Made by a program: the position numbers and the translations under genes. From NCBI GenBank assembly GCA_030024065.1, contig JASEIE010000137.1, positions 1 through 10,018 of the forward strand: a stretch of DNA of 10,018 bases. Reading direction: 5' to 3'. The DNA is from Thermodesulfobacteriota bacterium. Its GTDB lineage: Bacteria; Desulfobacterota; BSN033; UBA1163. Positions 1-5,793 of this stretch are shown in pieces. The notes beneath the pieces were generated by a model. The model worked only from the letters and a program-made list of their open reading frames with translations. It was not told the DNA's origin and did not search any database. The stretch's first letter is position 1. Each line of letters begins with the position of its first letter.

Positions 1-2
1 TA

Positions 3-134
3 GGTGTGGTTGCAGCGTTGCTGACGCTTTTGTTTCAATTTAGAAACTTAAACAATACGGTGGATATGAAACCCGAACCGGTTAAGATGACGCATGGAGC
101 GTTAATAATATTGGCTCTTGACGGATCTTTGTGA
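3..134 (+). pseudogene. ArsB/NhaD-type permease, internal fragment cut off at an inverted repeat
   Basis: An open frame enters from outside the window and stops at TGA 132-134. Its 43 residues begin with a hydrophobic stretch (GVVAALLTLLFQF), then a polar linker (RNLNNTVDMKPEPVK), then the start of another hydrophobic segment (GALIILAL). This pattern resembles the middle of an ion-transporter-superfamily permease, where a cytoplasmic linker joins the two halves. The protein ends abruptly (DGSL, stop) exactly inside the left arm of the 27-bp inverted repeat at 113-139, so the stop is created by the repeat. The C-terminal half of such a permease lies at 281-952. Both pieces seem to contain the linker and following helix, so they may come from two related genes rather than one simply cut gene. 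The assignment is inferred from hydropathy and from the neighbour. Confidence 0.45.
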
Positions 135-370
135 AGAGTGTCCATAAACATAGAGTCTTTATCAAACCGTAACGGCTCGAAATAACATAGGTTTCACTTC
201 GTCCTTGTTTCTGCATTCATCGAAAGAGAAAGGGTGCCAAAAGATACCTCTCAGTGTTTGAATTGTGATGCACCGTTGTCATGGTCCAAGTCCTTGTAAA
301 TATTGGCCAAGTGGCGAGTAGATGTTTCCGTTTTTTGGTTGTTACTCTTCACAAAGATCCGTCAAGAGCC
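113..370. repeat. 27-bp perfect inverted repeat (arms 113-139 and 344-370)
   Basis: Positions 113-139 are the exact reverse complement of 344-370 (27 of 27 bases), separated by 204 bases. Just outside the arms the similarity is weak and gapped (an AATATT block on each side). The right arm is coding for the downstream permease half (TLHKDPSRA) and the left arm terminates the upstream fragment. The arrangement fits an inversion or inverted-duplication junction. A fold-back assembly or amplification chimera would look the same. Confidence 0.85.
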
Positions 371-952
371 ATAATATTCTTCCTCAGTATTGTGGCGTTA
401 GCGTCTCCCCCGACAAGTAATTACCCGGGTCTGGTCGGGTTGACCCTGGGATTTGCATCTTTAATATTGGTAAAAGATAAAAAAGAGGCCATTAAAGAGT
501 TCGATTGGGCTTCCATCTTTTTCTTAATCGGCATATTTATCGTCATTGCGTCCGTCAATCAAGTAGGCCTTCTCAAGGATTTTGCGACGTGGATGACCGG
601 TATGGGATTAACGCACCCACTCGTTGTTCTTACCATCGTCACATGGTTATCCGTTCTATTGTCGGCTTTTATTGACAATGTCCCGTATACCATACTGATG
701 ATTCCCACCTGTACCTATCTGGCACAGTCGATTGGCGTTAATCCATTTTTGTTATATTTTGGAATGCTCATCGGGACCGGTATCGGAGGTAACATAACGC
801 CTGTTGGGGCAACCGCAAATGTACTGGCTTGTGGAATGCTTGAAAAGCGCGGGCATAAGATAAGACTGGGTGAGTATATGAAGATAAGCATTCCTTTTTC
901 CTGTGTTGCCGTTCTCGTAGCCCAGATCTTGTTAGTCCTGTTGTGGATGTAA
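281..952 (+). pseudogene. ArsB/NhaD-type (SLC13-like) permease, C-terminal half only
   Basis: This is a membrane transporter half of the ion-transporter superfamily (arsenite, Na+/H+ or di/tricarboxylate carriers; the substrate cannot be told). The signature around residues 128-135 (SAFIDNVP) and the glycine/asparagine-rich stretch at 169-181 (GGNITPVGATANV) are typical of the second ion-binding re-entrant region. About six hydrophobic segments are visible, ending in a C-terminal helix (VLVAQILLVLLW). At 223 residues it is about half the usual 400-450. Convincing homology starts only near residue 21 (TLHKDPSRA), inside the right arm of the inverted repeat. The first 20 residues look random and the ATG at 281 has no ribosome binding site. 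It is therefore treated as a truncated gene. It could still be expressed as a half-protein, but the N-terminal half needed for transport is missing. Confidence 0.7.
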
Positions 953-1204
953 TCGGAAACCCGTTGTTCAATTCTTTAAAAAGACGGCTCAATGTGATGC
1001 CGGTCCGCAAACCTGTCTGCATTGGGGCGATGCCCTGCATCCTCTCTTCTCGGAAATCTTTTGGCCGGTTGATTTTTCTGTCACCGAAGTGATCAGGGTC
1101 ATTCTGAGGCGAAGGATTCGGGGCGAAGAAATTGGTTATGCGTTTAGGATTTTTTCCGTTCGGGGTGGGAGGAAGAAGACAGTAAAGGGTGGTTTCCCTG
1201 TTTT
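953..1204. other. Non-coding stretch with repeat remnants
   Basis: No gene is recognised here. A GC-rich hairpin lies at 1018-1039 (TGCA, GGGC, loop GAT, GCCC, TGCA) without a following T-run. Positions 1098-1119 (GTCATTCTGAGGCGAAGGAT and following bases) match the style of a very common short interspersed repeat seen in many bacterial genomes. Open frames on the reverse strand here have no recognisable protein features. Confidence 0.5.
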
Positions 1205-1638
1205 TTTTCGGCAGCAAAGGTCCTCGATGAAATGAAAATTACCCATGAGATGTGAATCATCTCGGCCCACTGGACACCGGACCTGATGTTCGAGTACGCT
1301 CAAAGCGCAAAAGGCCGGGGGATCGAGTGATCATTGCTGGCACAGGAGGGGCGGCCCACCTCCCCGGAATGACGGCCACCAAGACCATCCTTCCAGTGAT
1401 CGGTGTGCCCATCGAATCGAAAGCGCTCAAGGGACTCGACTCTCTACTTTCGATTGTCCAGATGCCGGGCGGGGTTCCGGTGGCGACAATGGCCATCGGG
1501 ATGGCAGGGGCAAGAAATGCGGGGATTTTGACTGCCCGAATCCTCCGGATCAAGCACCCTGAGATTGCGGATAGGGTCCAATCTTATATGACCCGTATGA
1601 CCGAATCCGTTCTGGAACAGAAACTGGAAAGGAAATGA
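1205..1638 (+). pseudogene. purE: Degraded purE (N5-CAIR mutase), divergent from the intact copy
   Basis: The translation follows class I PurE from about residue 20 to the C-terminus, in two frames. From 1208 one frame reads [14 protein letters not shown], an in-frame TGA (1253-1255), then [20 protein letters not shown] to GIE at 1327. A one-base deletion there shifts the frame and it continues [14 protein letters not shown] to the stop at 1638. The N-terminal GSDSD substrate loop is gone, and the active-site SAHR motif reads SAHW. The gene therefore has lost its start, a key arginine and its frame, and it carries a stop. It cannot give a functional enzyme. The surviving sequence ([20 protein letters not shown]) differs clearly from the intact purE at 3787 ([20 protein letters not shown]), so it is not a recent duplicate. 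A purK fragment follows 8 bases later, which marks this as the remains of a purE-purK operon. Confidence 0.85.
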
Positions 1639-1645
1639 CCCAGGG

Positions 1646-1822
1646 ATGATTTTTCCAGGAAGCACTATCGGAATATTAGGCGGGGGCCAGTTGGGCTGGA
1701 TGCTCGCGTTTGAGGCCAAACGCATGGGCTATGAAGTCTGGACATTGGATCCCACGCCGATTTCCCCTGCGGGTATGGGATTTGATGGCTCACTGCGATT
1801 CCGAACCGATGGCAATCCCTAA
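1646..1822 (+). pseudogene. purK: purK, N-terminal fragment (N5-CAIR synthetase)
   Basis: ATG at 1646 opens a 58-codon frame. It starts MIFPGSTIGILGGGQLGWML, the glycine-rich N-terminal nucleotide-fold motif of the ATP-grasp enzyme PurK, then continues AKRMGYEVWTLDPTP and SPAGM, also PurK-like. Homology ends near residue 46 (about position 1785). The remaining residues run into the end of the reverse-strand CMD fragment and stop at TAA 1820-1822. A complete PurK has about 350-400 residues, so roughly seven-eighths, including the whole ATP-grasp domain, is missing. PurK normally makes N5-CAIR from AIR, ATP and bicarbonate for PurE. The intact purE downstream has no purK beside it, so the organism must either have purK elsewhere or do without it. 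Confidence 0.85.
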
Positions 1823-1954
1823 TTTGATGAGTCTGCGCGTCTTCTCAACAAGGGGGCCTGCAGCATGGAAGAGGTTGGCGAGGTTCTCGTAGGCTTTTCC
1901 AATCTCCGGAAACTCCTTCTTAAAACGTTCGTAAGAAATTGGTAAATAATCCAT
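1790..1954 (-). pseudogene. Carboxymuconolactone decarboxylase (AhpD-like) family, truncated
   Basis: The reverse-strand frame reads MDYLPISYERFKKEFPEIGK, then an alanine/leucine helix (AYENLANLFHAAGPL) and EKTRRLIKLGIAIGS before a stop at 1790-1792. This is the usual N-terminal half of small CMD-family proteins (about 110 residues). The second half, with the Cys-x-x-Cys or His-bearing helices (normally ...VHSH.RRALEAG), is absent. The ATG at 1954 is preferred because the reverse strand has a strong ribosome binding site (AAAGGAGGAG) just upstream. An ATG further upstream would include that site in the coding region. The break coincides with the end of purK homology, so two unrelated gene pieces were joined near 1785-1800. 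Without its second half it is unlikely to fold into the normal trimer or hexamer. Confidence 0.75.
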
Positions 1955-1971
1955 TTCTCCTCCTTTCATTC

Positions 1972-2019
1972 TCAACTCAAGACATTGGTATCGTCATTTA
2001 CCATGCGGCATCTTACCAT
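1972..2019 (-). CDS. Possible 15-codon leader peptide before the CMD fragment
   Basis: On the reverse strand an ATG at 2019 follows a purine-rich site (AAAGGAGAGAG). The frame encodes MVRCRMVNDDTNVLS and stops at 1972-1974, 17 bases before the CMD start. No family is recognisable. It may be a leader peptide, the debris of a lost gene, or chance; only the ribosome binding site supports it. Confidence 0.2.
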   Translation of the reverse strand: MVRCRMVNDDTNVLS

Positions 2020-2043
2020 ATCTCTCTCTCCTTTTATAACTTC

Positions 2044-2073
2044 TTGCTTTTTCATCGCCATTTATACTATAAA
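2044..2073 (+). promoter_or_regulatory. Candidate sigma-70-type promoter for the P-type ATPase remnant
   Basis: TTGCTT (2044-2049) and TATAAA (2068-2073) are 18 bases apart, about 40 bases upstream of the ATPase start, in an AT-rich divergent intergenic region. A ribosome binding site (AAAGGAG, about 2099-2105) follows. The reverse strand of the same AT-rich block could equally drive the CMD fragment. The call rests on consensus matching by eye. Confidence 0.35.
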
Positions 2074-2115
2074 AATAGTCTATTAAACTAAAATCCCTTA
2101 AAGGAGTGACATCCC

Positions 2116-2311
2116 TTGGCAGAGAAAGCATGGCATTCCATTGAGGCCCCGCAGGTATTAAAAGAACTGAATATGGATCCCCGTCATGGTCTCACAGAAG
2201 ATGAGGCTAAAAGCGACTTGAAACATACGGCTATAATGAATTGAAGAGGAAGGAAGGGGTTTCACCCCTGGCCCTTTTCTTCAACCAGTTCAAAAATATT
2301 CTTGTCATCCA
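2116..2311 (+). pseudogene. P-type cation-transporting ATPase (PacL-like), frameshifted N-terminal remnant
   Basis: From a TTG at 2116 the frame gives LAEKAWHSIEAPQVLKELN, then DPRHGLTEDEAK. This is the cation-transporter N-terminal domain that opens Ca2+/P-type ATPases. Near 2210 one base is missing (an expected AGG CGA reads AGCGA). The reading then shifts by one frame and continues YGYNELKRKEGVSPLALFFN, followed by QFKNILVIQ, up to about 2311. The first transmembrane hairpin, the phosphorylation motif DKTGT and about 800 further residues are absent. After 2311 the sequence passes into a degenerate REP-like repeat. An upstream AAAGGAG and a promoter-like pair suggest the original start region is preserved. 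This is clearly a remnant, even if the single-base shift were a sequencing error. Confidence 0.8.
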
Positions 2312-2329
2312 GAAGCCTGAGTCCAGACG

Positions 2330-2394
2330 TTGTCTCCGCGAAGGAGGTAACCCAAAAGATATGAATCTGGATTTCTGCTTTCGCAGTAACGACC
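2330..2394. repeat. Degenerate REP-like inverted pair
   Basis: A left arm around 2330-2353 (TCTCCGCGAAGGAGGTAACC) and a right arm at 2367-2394 (CTGGATTTCTGCTTTCGCAG, then TAACGACC) resemble the frequent bacterial repeat TGGATTCCCGCTTTCGCGGG with AATGAC at its end. The right arm contains a small CTGC/GCAG hairpin. The better preserved pair at 7217-7321 appears to belong to the same family. It lies at the broken end of the ATPase remnant. Confidence 0.5.
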
Positions 2395-2448
2395 AATCAA
2401 GGCGTTTTCCGACTTTTCGAGATCATCATATATATTCAAGAGGCAAAG

Positions 2449-3438
2449 ATGGAAGGTTTGTTTCAGGGATTACCAATATGGCTTAACTTTGTATTATTTT
2501 TTATCGGCATGGCAGTGATTACCAAGGCAGGCGATTACTTCACCGATGCAGCGGTTCATATATCTGTTCTCACAAGGATACCCAAGGTATTGATTGGGGC
2601 TACCATCGTGAGTGTTTGCACCACATGCCCTGAATTTGCCGTGTCTTTTCTTGCCACAGTTCAAGGAAAGGGCGTGGTGGCGATTGGAAACAATATCGGT
2701 TCATGTGTCATAAACATCGGCCTGATCTGCGGCACCTCTACCCTGATCCGACCTGCCTCAACTTCTAAAAAACTTATGATTGGACAAGGGGCTTTCATGC
2801 TCAGCGCTGGTATTTTGGTATATCTATTATCTATTGGGGGTGCTTTGACCAGGCTTGACGGAGCCATCCTGATGGTGGGTCTGATTTGTTACCTCTATTA
2901 CTCTATCAAGATGGCCAGGACAGAAAGGAAAAGCGTAGAGGACACCGAAAATCTGACAGGCGGAGAGAAGGGTGTTCAAGAAGTTAGCCTTCTGAAACAA
3001 TTTATGATATTAGTTTTAGGCGCTATCGGAATCATTATCGGCAGCTCTCTTCTGGTCGGCAATGTTACTCCTATAGCCAAATTCTTAGGGGTTCCCGATC
3101 TCATTATCGCCCTCACCCTGGTCGCCCTGGGAACATCACTGCCGGAGTATGTCGTCGCAATCACTGCCGCTATTAAGAAGCATGGCGATCTCAGCGTTGG
3201 CAATATTTTAGGAGCTGACATCTTAAATATCTTTTGGATATTGGGAAGTTGCTCCTTATATTCTCCGCTTTCGATTCCTCGCCAGACTATGGTGCTTGAT
3301 TACCCTTTCATGATCTTTTTGATGGTCTTATTGGTAACATTTGGCTATACCAAGAGTCGCATTGAACGGTGGGAAGGAGGGGCAATGTTCGCGGTGATTA
3401 TTTTTTATCTTACACTCATGATGCTTTACTTCACATAA
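2449..3438 (+). CDS. Calcium/sodium antiporter, CaCA family (YrbG-like)
   Basis: This is an inner-membrane cation exchanger that normally moves Ca2+ out against Na+ or H+. Its 329 residues match the usual 310-330 of bacterial CaCA proteins. Two inverted alpha-repeats are visible. The first spans about residues 47-90 (GATIVSVCTTCPEF at 50-63, then GNNIGSCVIN). The second spans about 219-262 (GTSLPE at 228-233, GNILGADILN from 251). E62 and E233 are the expected ion-binding glutamates. About ten hydrophobic segments surround a charged cytoplasmic loop at about 150-185 (MARTERKSVEDTENL). The first repeat reads CTTCPE rather than the usual GTSxPE, a mild departure near the binding site. Only a weak ribosome binding site (AGAGG) precedes ATG 2449. 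The gene follows gene debris, and an RNA-like region with a terminator lies downstream. Confidence 0.88.
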   Translation: MEGLFQGLPIWLNFVLFFIGMAVITKAGDYFTDAAVHISVLTRIPKVLIGATIVSVCTTCPEFAVSFLATVQGKGVVAIGNNIGSCVINIGLICGTSTLIRPASTSKKLMIGQGAFMLSAGILVYLLSIGGALTRLDGAILMVGLICYLYYSIKMARTERKSVEDTENLTGGEKGVQEVSLLKQFMILVLGAIGIIIGSSLLVGNVTPIAKFLGVPDLIIALTLVALGTSLPEYVVAITAAIKKHGDLSVGNILGADILNIFWILGSCSLYSPLSIPRQTMVLDYPFMIFLMVLLVTFGYTKSRIERWEGGAMFAVIIFYLTLMMLYFT

Positions 3439-3498
3439 TAATCGTTCTAAAGTTCTACCCCAAACAGTTAGAAAATGACTGCATCCATTATCCCTTGT

Positions 3499-3602
3499 GA
3501 TTCCTTAAGGATCGATGTCTCCTCCGGGGCTTCGCTTGGAAGAGGCGCCCCTTCGGGGGACCCGTTAAGCTCACTTCAATGGTCTGGTTGAGTTTTGAAT
3601 CA
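3499..3602 (+). ncRNA. Possible structured RNA or leader element upstream of purE
   Basis: TGATTC (3499-3504) can pair with GAATCA (3597-3602) to close the segment. Inside, GGGGC (3536-3540) can pair with GCCCC (3547-3551). The same CCCC (3548-3551) can instead form a four-pair stem with GGGG (3556-3559) closed by a UUCG tetraloop, so the two folds exclude each other. The segment ends directly at a terminator hairpin. This could be a small RNA gene (6S RNA is one possibility, not demonstrated) or an attenuator for purE. No named Rfam family was recognised with confidence. Confidence 0.3.
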
Positions 3603-3635
3603 AAGCCCTTTCTTTTTATCACGAGAGGGCTTTTT
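3602..3635 (+). terminator. Rho-independent terminator
   Basis: AAAGCCCT (3602-3609) pairs perfectly with AGGGCTTT (3626-3633) around a 16-base loop, and the descending arm runs into five T residues. It would end transcription from the antiporter or from the RNA-like segment before purE. Confidence 0.7.
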
Positions 3636-3692
3636 ATTCTCTTGTGAAATCAGAGGAAATTTTTTAAGATAACATAGAACATAAAGGGGATA

Positions 3693-3768
3693 TGGAATAT
3701 TGGGGTGGTCAAAAATATATCTTAGCCTTTTACCCAACATTCCACCATTCCAGTATTCCATCATTCCG
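3693..3768 (+). repeat. 8-nt tandem repeats forming a 17-bp hairpin before purE
   Basis: Four consecutive 8-base units of the pattern NNATTCCA lie at 3737-3768 (ACATTCCA, CCATTCCA, GTATTCCA, TCATTCCG). In RNA, TGGAATATTGGGGTGGT (3693-3709) pairs over all 17 positions with ACCATTCCAGTATTCCA (3744-3760) if three G-U pairs are allowed. The hairpin ends 12 bases before the purE ribosome binding site, so it may act as a 5' leader structure or simply be an intergenic repeat. Confidence 0.6.
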
Positions 3769-3786
3769 GTTTAAGGAGGGGTTCTT

Positions 3787-4284
3787 ATGGAAAAGCCTTT
3801 GGTTGGAATTCTGATGGGTAGCGACAGTGATCTGCCGGTGATGGAGAAGGCTGCGGAAGTCTTGAAGGAGATGGGAGTTCCCTATGAAATCGATATCAGT
3901 TCCGCCCATCGGTTGCCTGAAAAGACAGCTACCTATGCGAAAACAGCGAGGGATCGCGGGGTTGAAGTGCTCATTGCAGGAGCGGGAATGGCGGCCCATC
4001 TGGCCGGAGTGATTGCGGCCCATACCACATTGCCTGTCATCGGTGTTCCGTTAAAATCGGGAGCCCTCGAAGGCGTGGATGCTCTTTACTCCACGGTTCA
4101 GATGCCTCCGGGCGTTCCGGTGGCGACCGTTGGAATCGATGGGGCAAAAAATGCAGCTTATTTAGCCTGCGAGATTCTCTCAATCAAGTATCCTGAGATT
4201 GTTAAAAAATTGGAGGATTTCAGAGAGAAGACCAGGAGGTCTCTGGAAGAGAAATCGAAATCCCTGAAACAGGGGAAAAACTGA
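3787..4284 (+). CDS. purE: PurE, N5-carboxyaminoimidazole ribonucleotide mutase
   Basis: This cytoplasmic purine-synthesis enzyme interconverts N5-CAIR and CAIR, the substrate for SAICAR synthetase. Its 165 residues fit class I PurE. The GSDSD substrate loop is at 11-15, the active-site SSAHR at 38-42 with catalytic H41, and the glycine/alanine loop ([11 protein letters not shown]) near 66-76. The VIGVPL and [11 protein letters not shown] stretches are also typical. A lysine-rich tail ([11 protein letters not shown]) extends past the usual end. ATG 3787 has a strong ribosome binding site (AAGGAGG, 3773-3779). The HAD-Sua5 gene starts 4 bases after the stop, so the two are almost certainly co-transcribed. 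No purK adjoins it; the only purK here is the fragment at 1646, beside a different, dead purE. Whether this enzyme still relies on PurK cannot be decided from the window. Confidence 0.95.
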   Translation: MEKPLVGILMGSDSDLPVMEKAAEVLKEMGVPYEIDISSAHRLPEKTATYAKTARDRGVEVLIAGAGMAAHLAGVIAAHTTLPVIGVPLKSGALEGVDALYSTVQMPPGVPVATVGIDGAKNAAYLACEILSIKYPEIVKKLEDFREKTRRSLEEKSKSLKQGKN

Positions 4285-4288
4285 TTCC

Positions 4289-5788
4289 ATGGCAACTTCG
4301 CTTCTTCATCGAGCCATCTTCTTCGATCGGGACGGAACTTTGATCGAAGATCACGGACACCTTCACTCTCCCCATGAGGTTGTCTTTTATGAGGATACCG
4401 TAACAGCCCTTCGAAAATTAAAGAACCGTTATCTCCTGTTCATCGTCACAAACCAACCCGGTATTAACAGAGGAATCCTTCGACATAAAGAGGTTGAAAG
4501 CGTCAATCAATACCTCGTCGAACGTTTAGCCCTTGCAGGTGTGACCATTTCCGGAGTCTACTATTGTCCCCACACGCGCGATCAGGGATGCGAGTGCATA
4601 AAACCGAAGCCATACTTTCTCCTCAAAGCAGCTCAGGAATTTCATGTGGACCTCCCCCGATCCTTCGTTGTGGGAGATCATCCCCATGATGTAGAGATGG
4701 CCCAGAATGTAGGGGCGAAAGGGATATACCTTCTGACCGGTCATGGAGAAAAACATTTTGACGAACTGAATCCCAATGTCTATGTTGCCAAAAATTTGGA
4801 GGAGGCTGCGGAATGGATCACTCAACAGGATGCTTCCTCCTCCCAGGGTATTCATCAAGCCGCAGAGATCATCAAGCAGGGAGGGATTGTTGCTTTTCCT
4901 ACGGAAACAGTCTATGGGCTGGGGGCAGATACTTTCAATCCTCTTGCCGTAGCCCGAATTTTTGAAGTAAAAAAGAGGCCCCATTTCGATCCCTTAATCG
5001 TCCATGTAGCAGGCGATAGCGATTTGGATAAATTGGTGATGGAGACCCCATCCAAGGCCATCAAGCTGATGAAACGGTTCTGGCCCGGGCCGCTGACCGT
5101 TGTCCTCTTAAAGAGAGAGGAGGTCCCTGATATTGTCAGCTCGGGGCTCCCCACCGTTGCTATCAGGATGCCCAAACATCCGATTGCTCTTTCTCTGATC
5201 GAAGAATCAGAGTGTCCGATCGCAGCGCCGAGTGCAAACCCTTTTGGATACCTGAGTCCCACCACGGCCGAACACGTTCAAGAACAATTGGGAGATCAGG
5301 TCGATCTCATCCTTGATGGCGGACCCTGTGAGGTGGGCGTGGAATCGACCATCGTTTCTTTTTTAGAAGAAAAACCGAAATTGTTGAGGCCAGGTGGAAT
5401 TCCCCTGGAGGAGATTGAATTGACCATCGGTCCAGTTGAAATCACGTTGGTTGAAGATGCTCCCTCTGCACCGGGAATGCTTCCGAAACATTATGCTCCG
5501 CACACGCCGATCCTGCTCGATTGGTCTGAAGAGGATGTAGCCGATTACAGAAACAGGAAGGTGGGATTGCTTGCATTTCATAGGATGAGTCCTTCTTTGA
5601 AATTTAGTCAGGTTGAGGTCCTTTCAGCGAGAGGCGACTTAAGAGAAGCGGCGGCTAATCTCTTCTCCGCCATCCGGCGTCTGGATGGTTTAGGCCTGGA
5701 CCTGATCCTGGCAGAATCCGTTCCCGAGACCGGTCTGGGGCGAGCCATTATGGACCGCCTCCGCCGCGCCAGTCACCAGGGAGAATAA
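4289..5788 (+). CDS. Fusion of HAD phosphatase (GmhB/HisB-N type) and Sua5/TsaC threonylcarbamoyl-AMP synthase
   Basis: Two enzymes share one 499-residue frame. Residues 1-178 are a HAD-IIIA phosphatase: DRDGT (D13, D15), TNQPGINRG (54-62), a probable zinc loop C93-x-H95 and C101-x-C103 followed by KPKP, and GDHPHD (129-134). This is the pattern of heptose-bisphosphate or histidinol-phosphate phosphatases. Residues 181-187 (DASSSQG) form a short linker. Residues 188 to about 375 are the YrdC-like domain of Sua5, which makes threonylcarbamoyl-AMP for tRNA t6A37: FPTETVYGLGAD (203-214), KKRP (228-231), PSAN (314-317), ESTIV (352-356). The remainder is the Sua5 C-terminal domain with its usual PGMLPKHYAPHTP start. 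No stop or in-frame internal start with a ribosome binding site lies at the joint. All key residues are present in both halves. The HAD substrate is unknown. Confidence 0.93.
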   Translation: MATSLLHRAIFFDRDGTLIEDHGHLHSPHEVVFYEDTVTALRKLKNRYLLFIVTNQPGINRGILRHKEVESVNQYLVERLALAGVTISGVYYCPHTRDQGCECIKPKPYFLLKAAQEFHVDLPRSFVVGDHPHDVEMAQNVGAKGIYLLTGHGEKHFDELNPNVYVAKNLEEAAEWITQQDASSSQGIHQAAEIIKQGGIVAFPTETVYGLGADTFNPLAVARIFEVKKRPHFDPLIVHVAGDSDLDKLVMETPSKAIKLMKRFWPGPLTVVLLKREEVPDIVSSGLPTVAIRMPKHPIALSLIEESECPIAAPSANPFGYLSPTTAEHVQEQLGDQVDLILDGGPCEVGVESTIVSFLEEKPKLLRPGGIPLEEIELTIGPVEITLVEDAPSAPGMLPKHYAPHTPILLDWSEEDVADYRNRKVGLLAFHRMSPSLKFSQVEVLSARGDLREAAANLFSAIRRLDGLGLDLILAESVPETGLGRAIMDRLRRASHQGE

Positions 5789-5793
5789 AAACG

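Larger units (their letters stand above)
3439..3786. other. Long intergenic region between antiporter and purE
   Basis: No protein gene is seen in these 348 bases. In order they hold a GC-rich segment with alternative pairings (about 3499-3602), a rho-independent terminator (3602-3635), and a 17-bp stem formed partly by 8-nt tandem repeats (3693-3768). The purE ribosome binding site AAGGAGG (3773-3779) closes the region. Confidence 0.7.

Noticed and set aside
113..370. Phase-variable invertible switch controlling the permease
   Set aside because: The stop codon of the upstream fragment lies inside the left repeat arm, so inverting the spacer would not restore a continuous gene, and no recombinase gene is seen nearby.
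768..1217. Reverse-strand open frame of 149 codons
   Set aside because: It lies partly antisense to the permease half and partly over repeat-like sequence, with no domain-like features or ribosome binding site.
1257..1553. Reverse-strand open frame antisense to the purE remnant
   Set aside because: It mirrors the coding pattern of the degraded purE on the other strand; its proline/arginine-rich protein has no recognisable fold.
1205..1638. Sequencing error as the sole reason for the broken purE
   Set aside because: One missing base could be an error, but the lost N-terminus, in-frame TGA, SAHR to SAHW change and truncated purK next door together indicate true decay.
3737..3768. CRISPR array
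   Set aside because: The units are only 8 bases long without spacers, and no cas genes are present; this is a simple tandem repeat.
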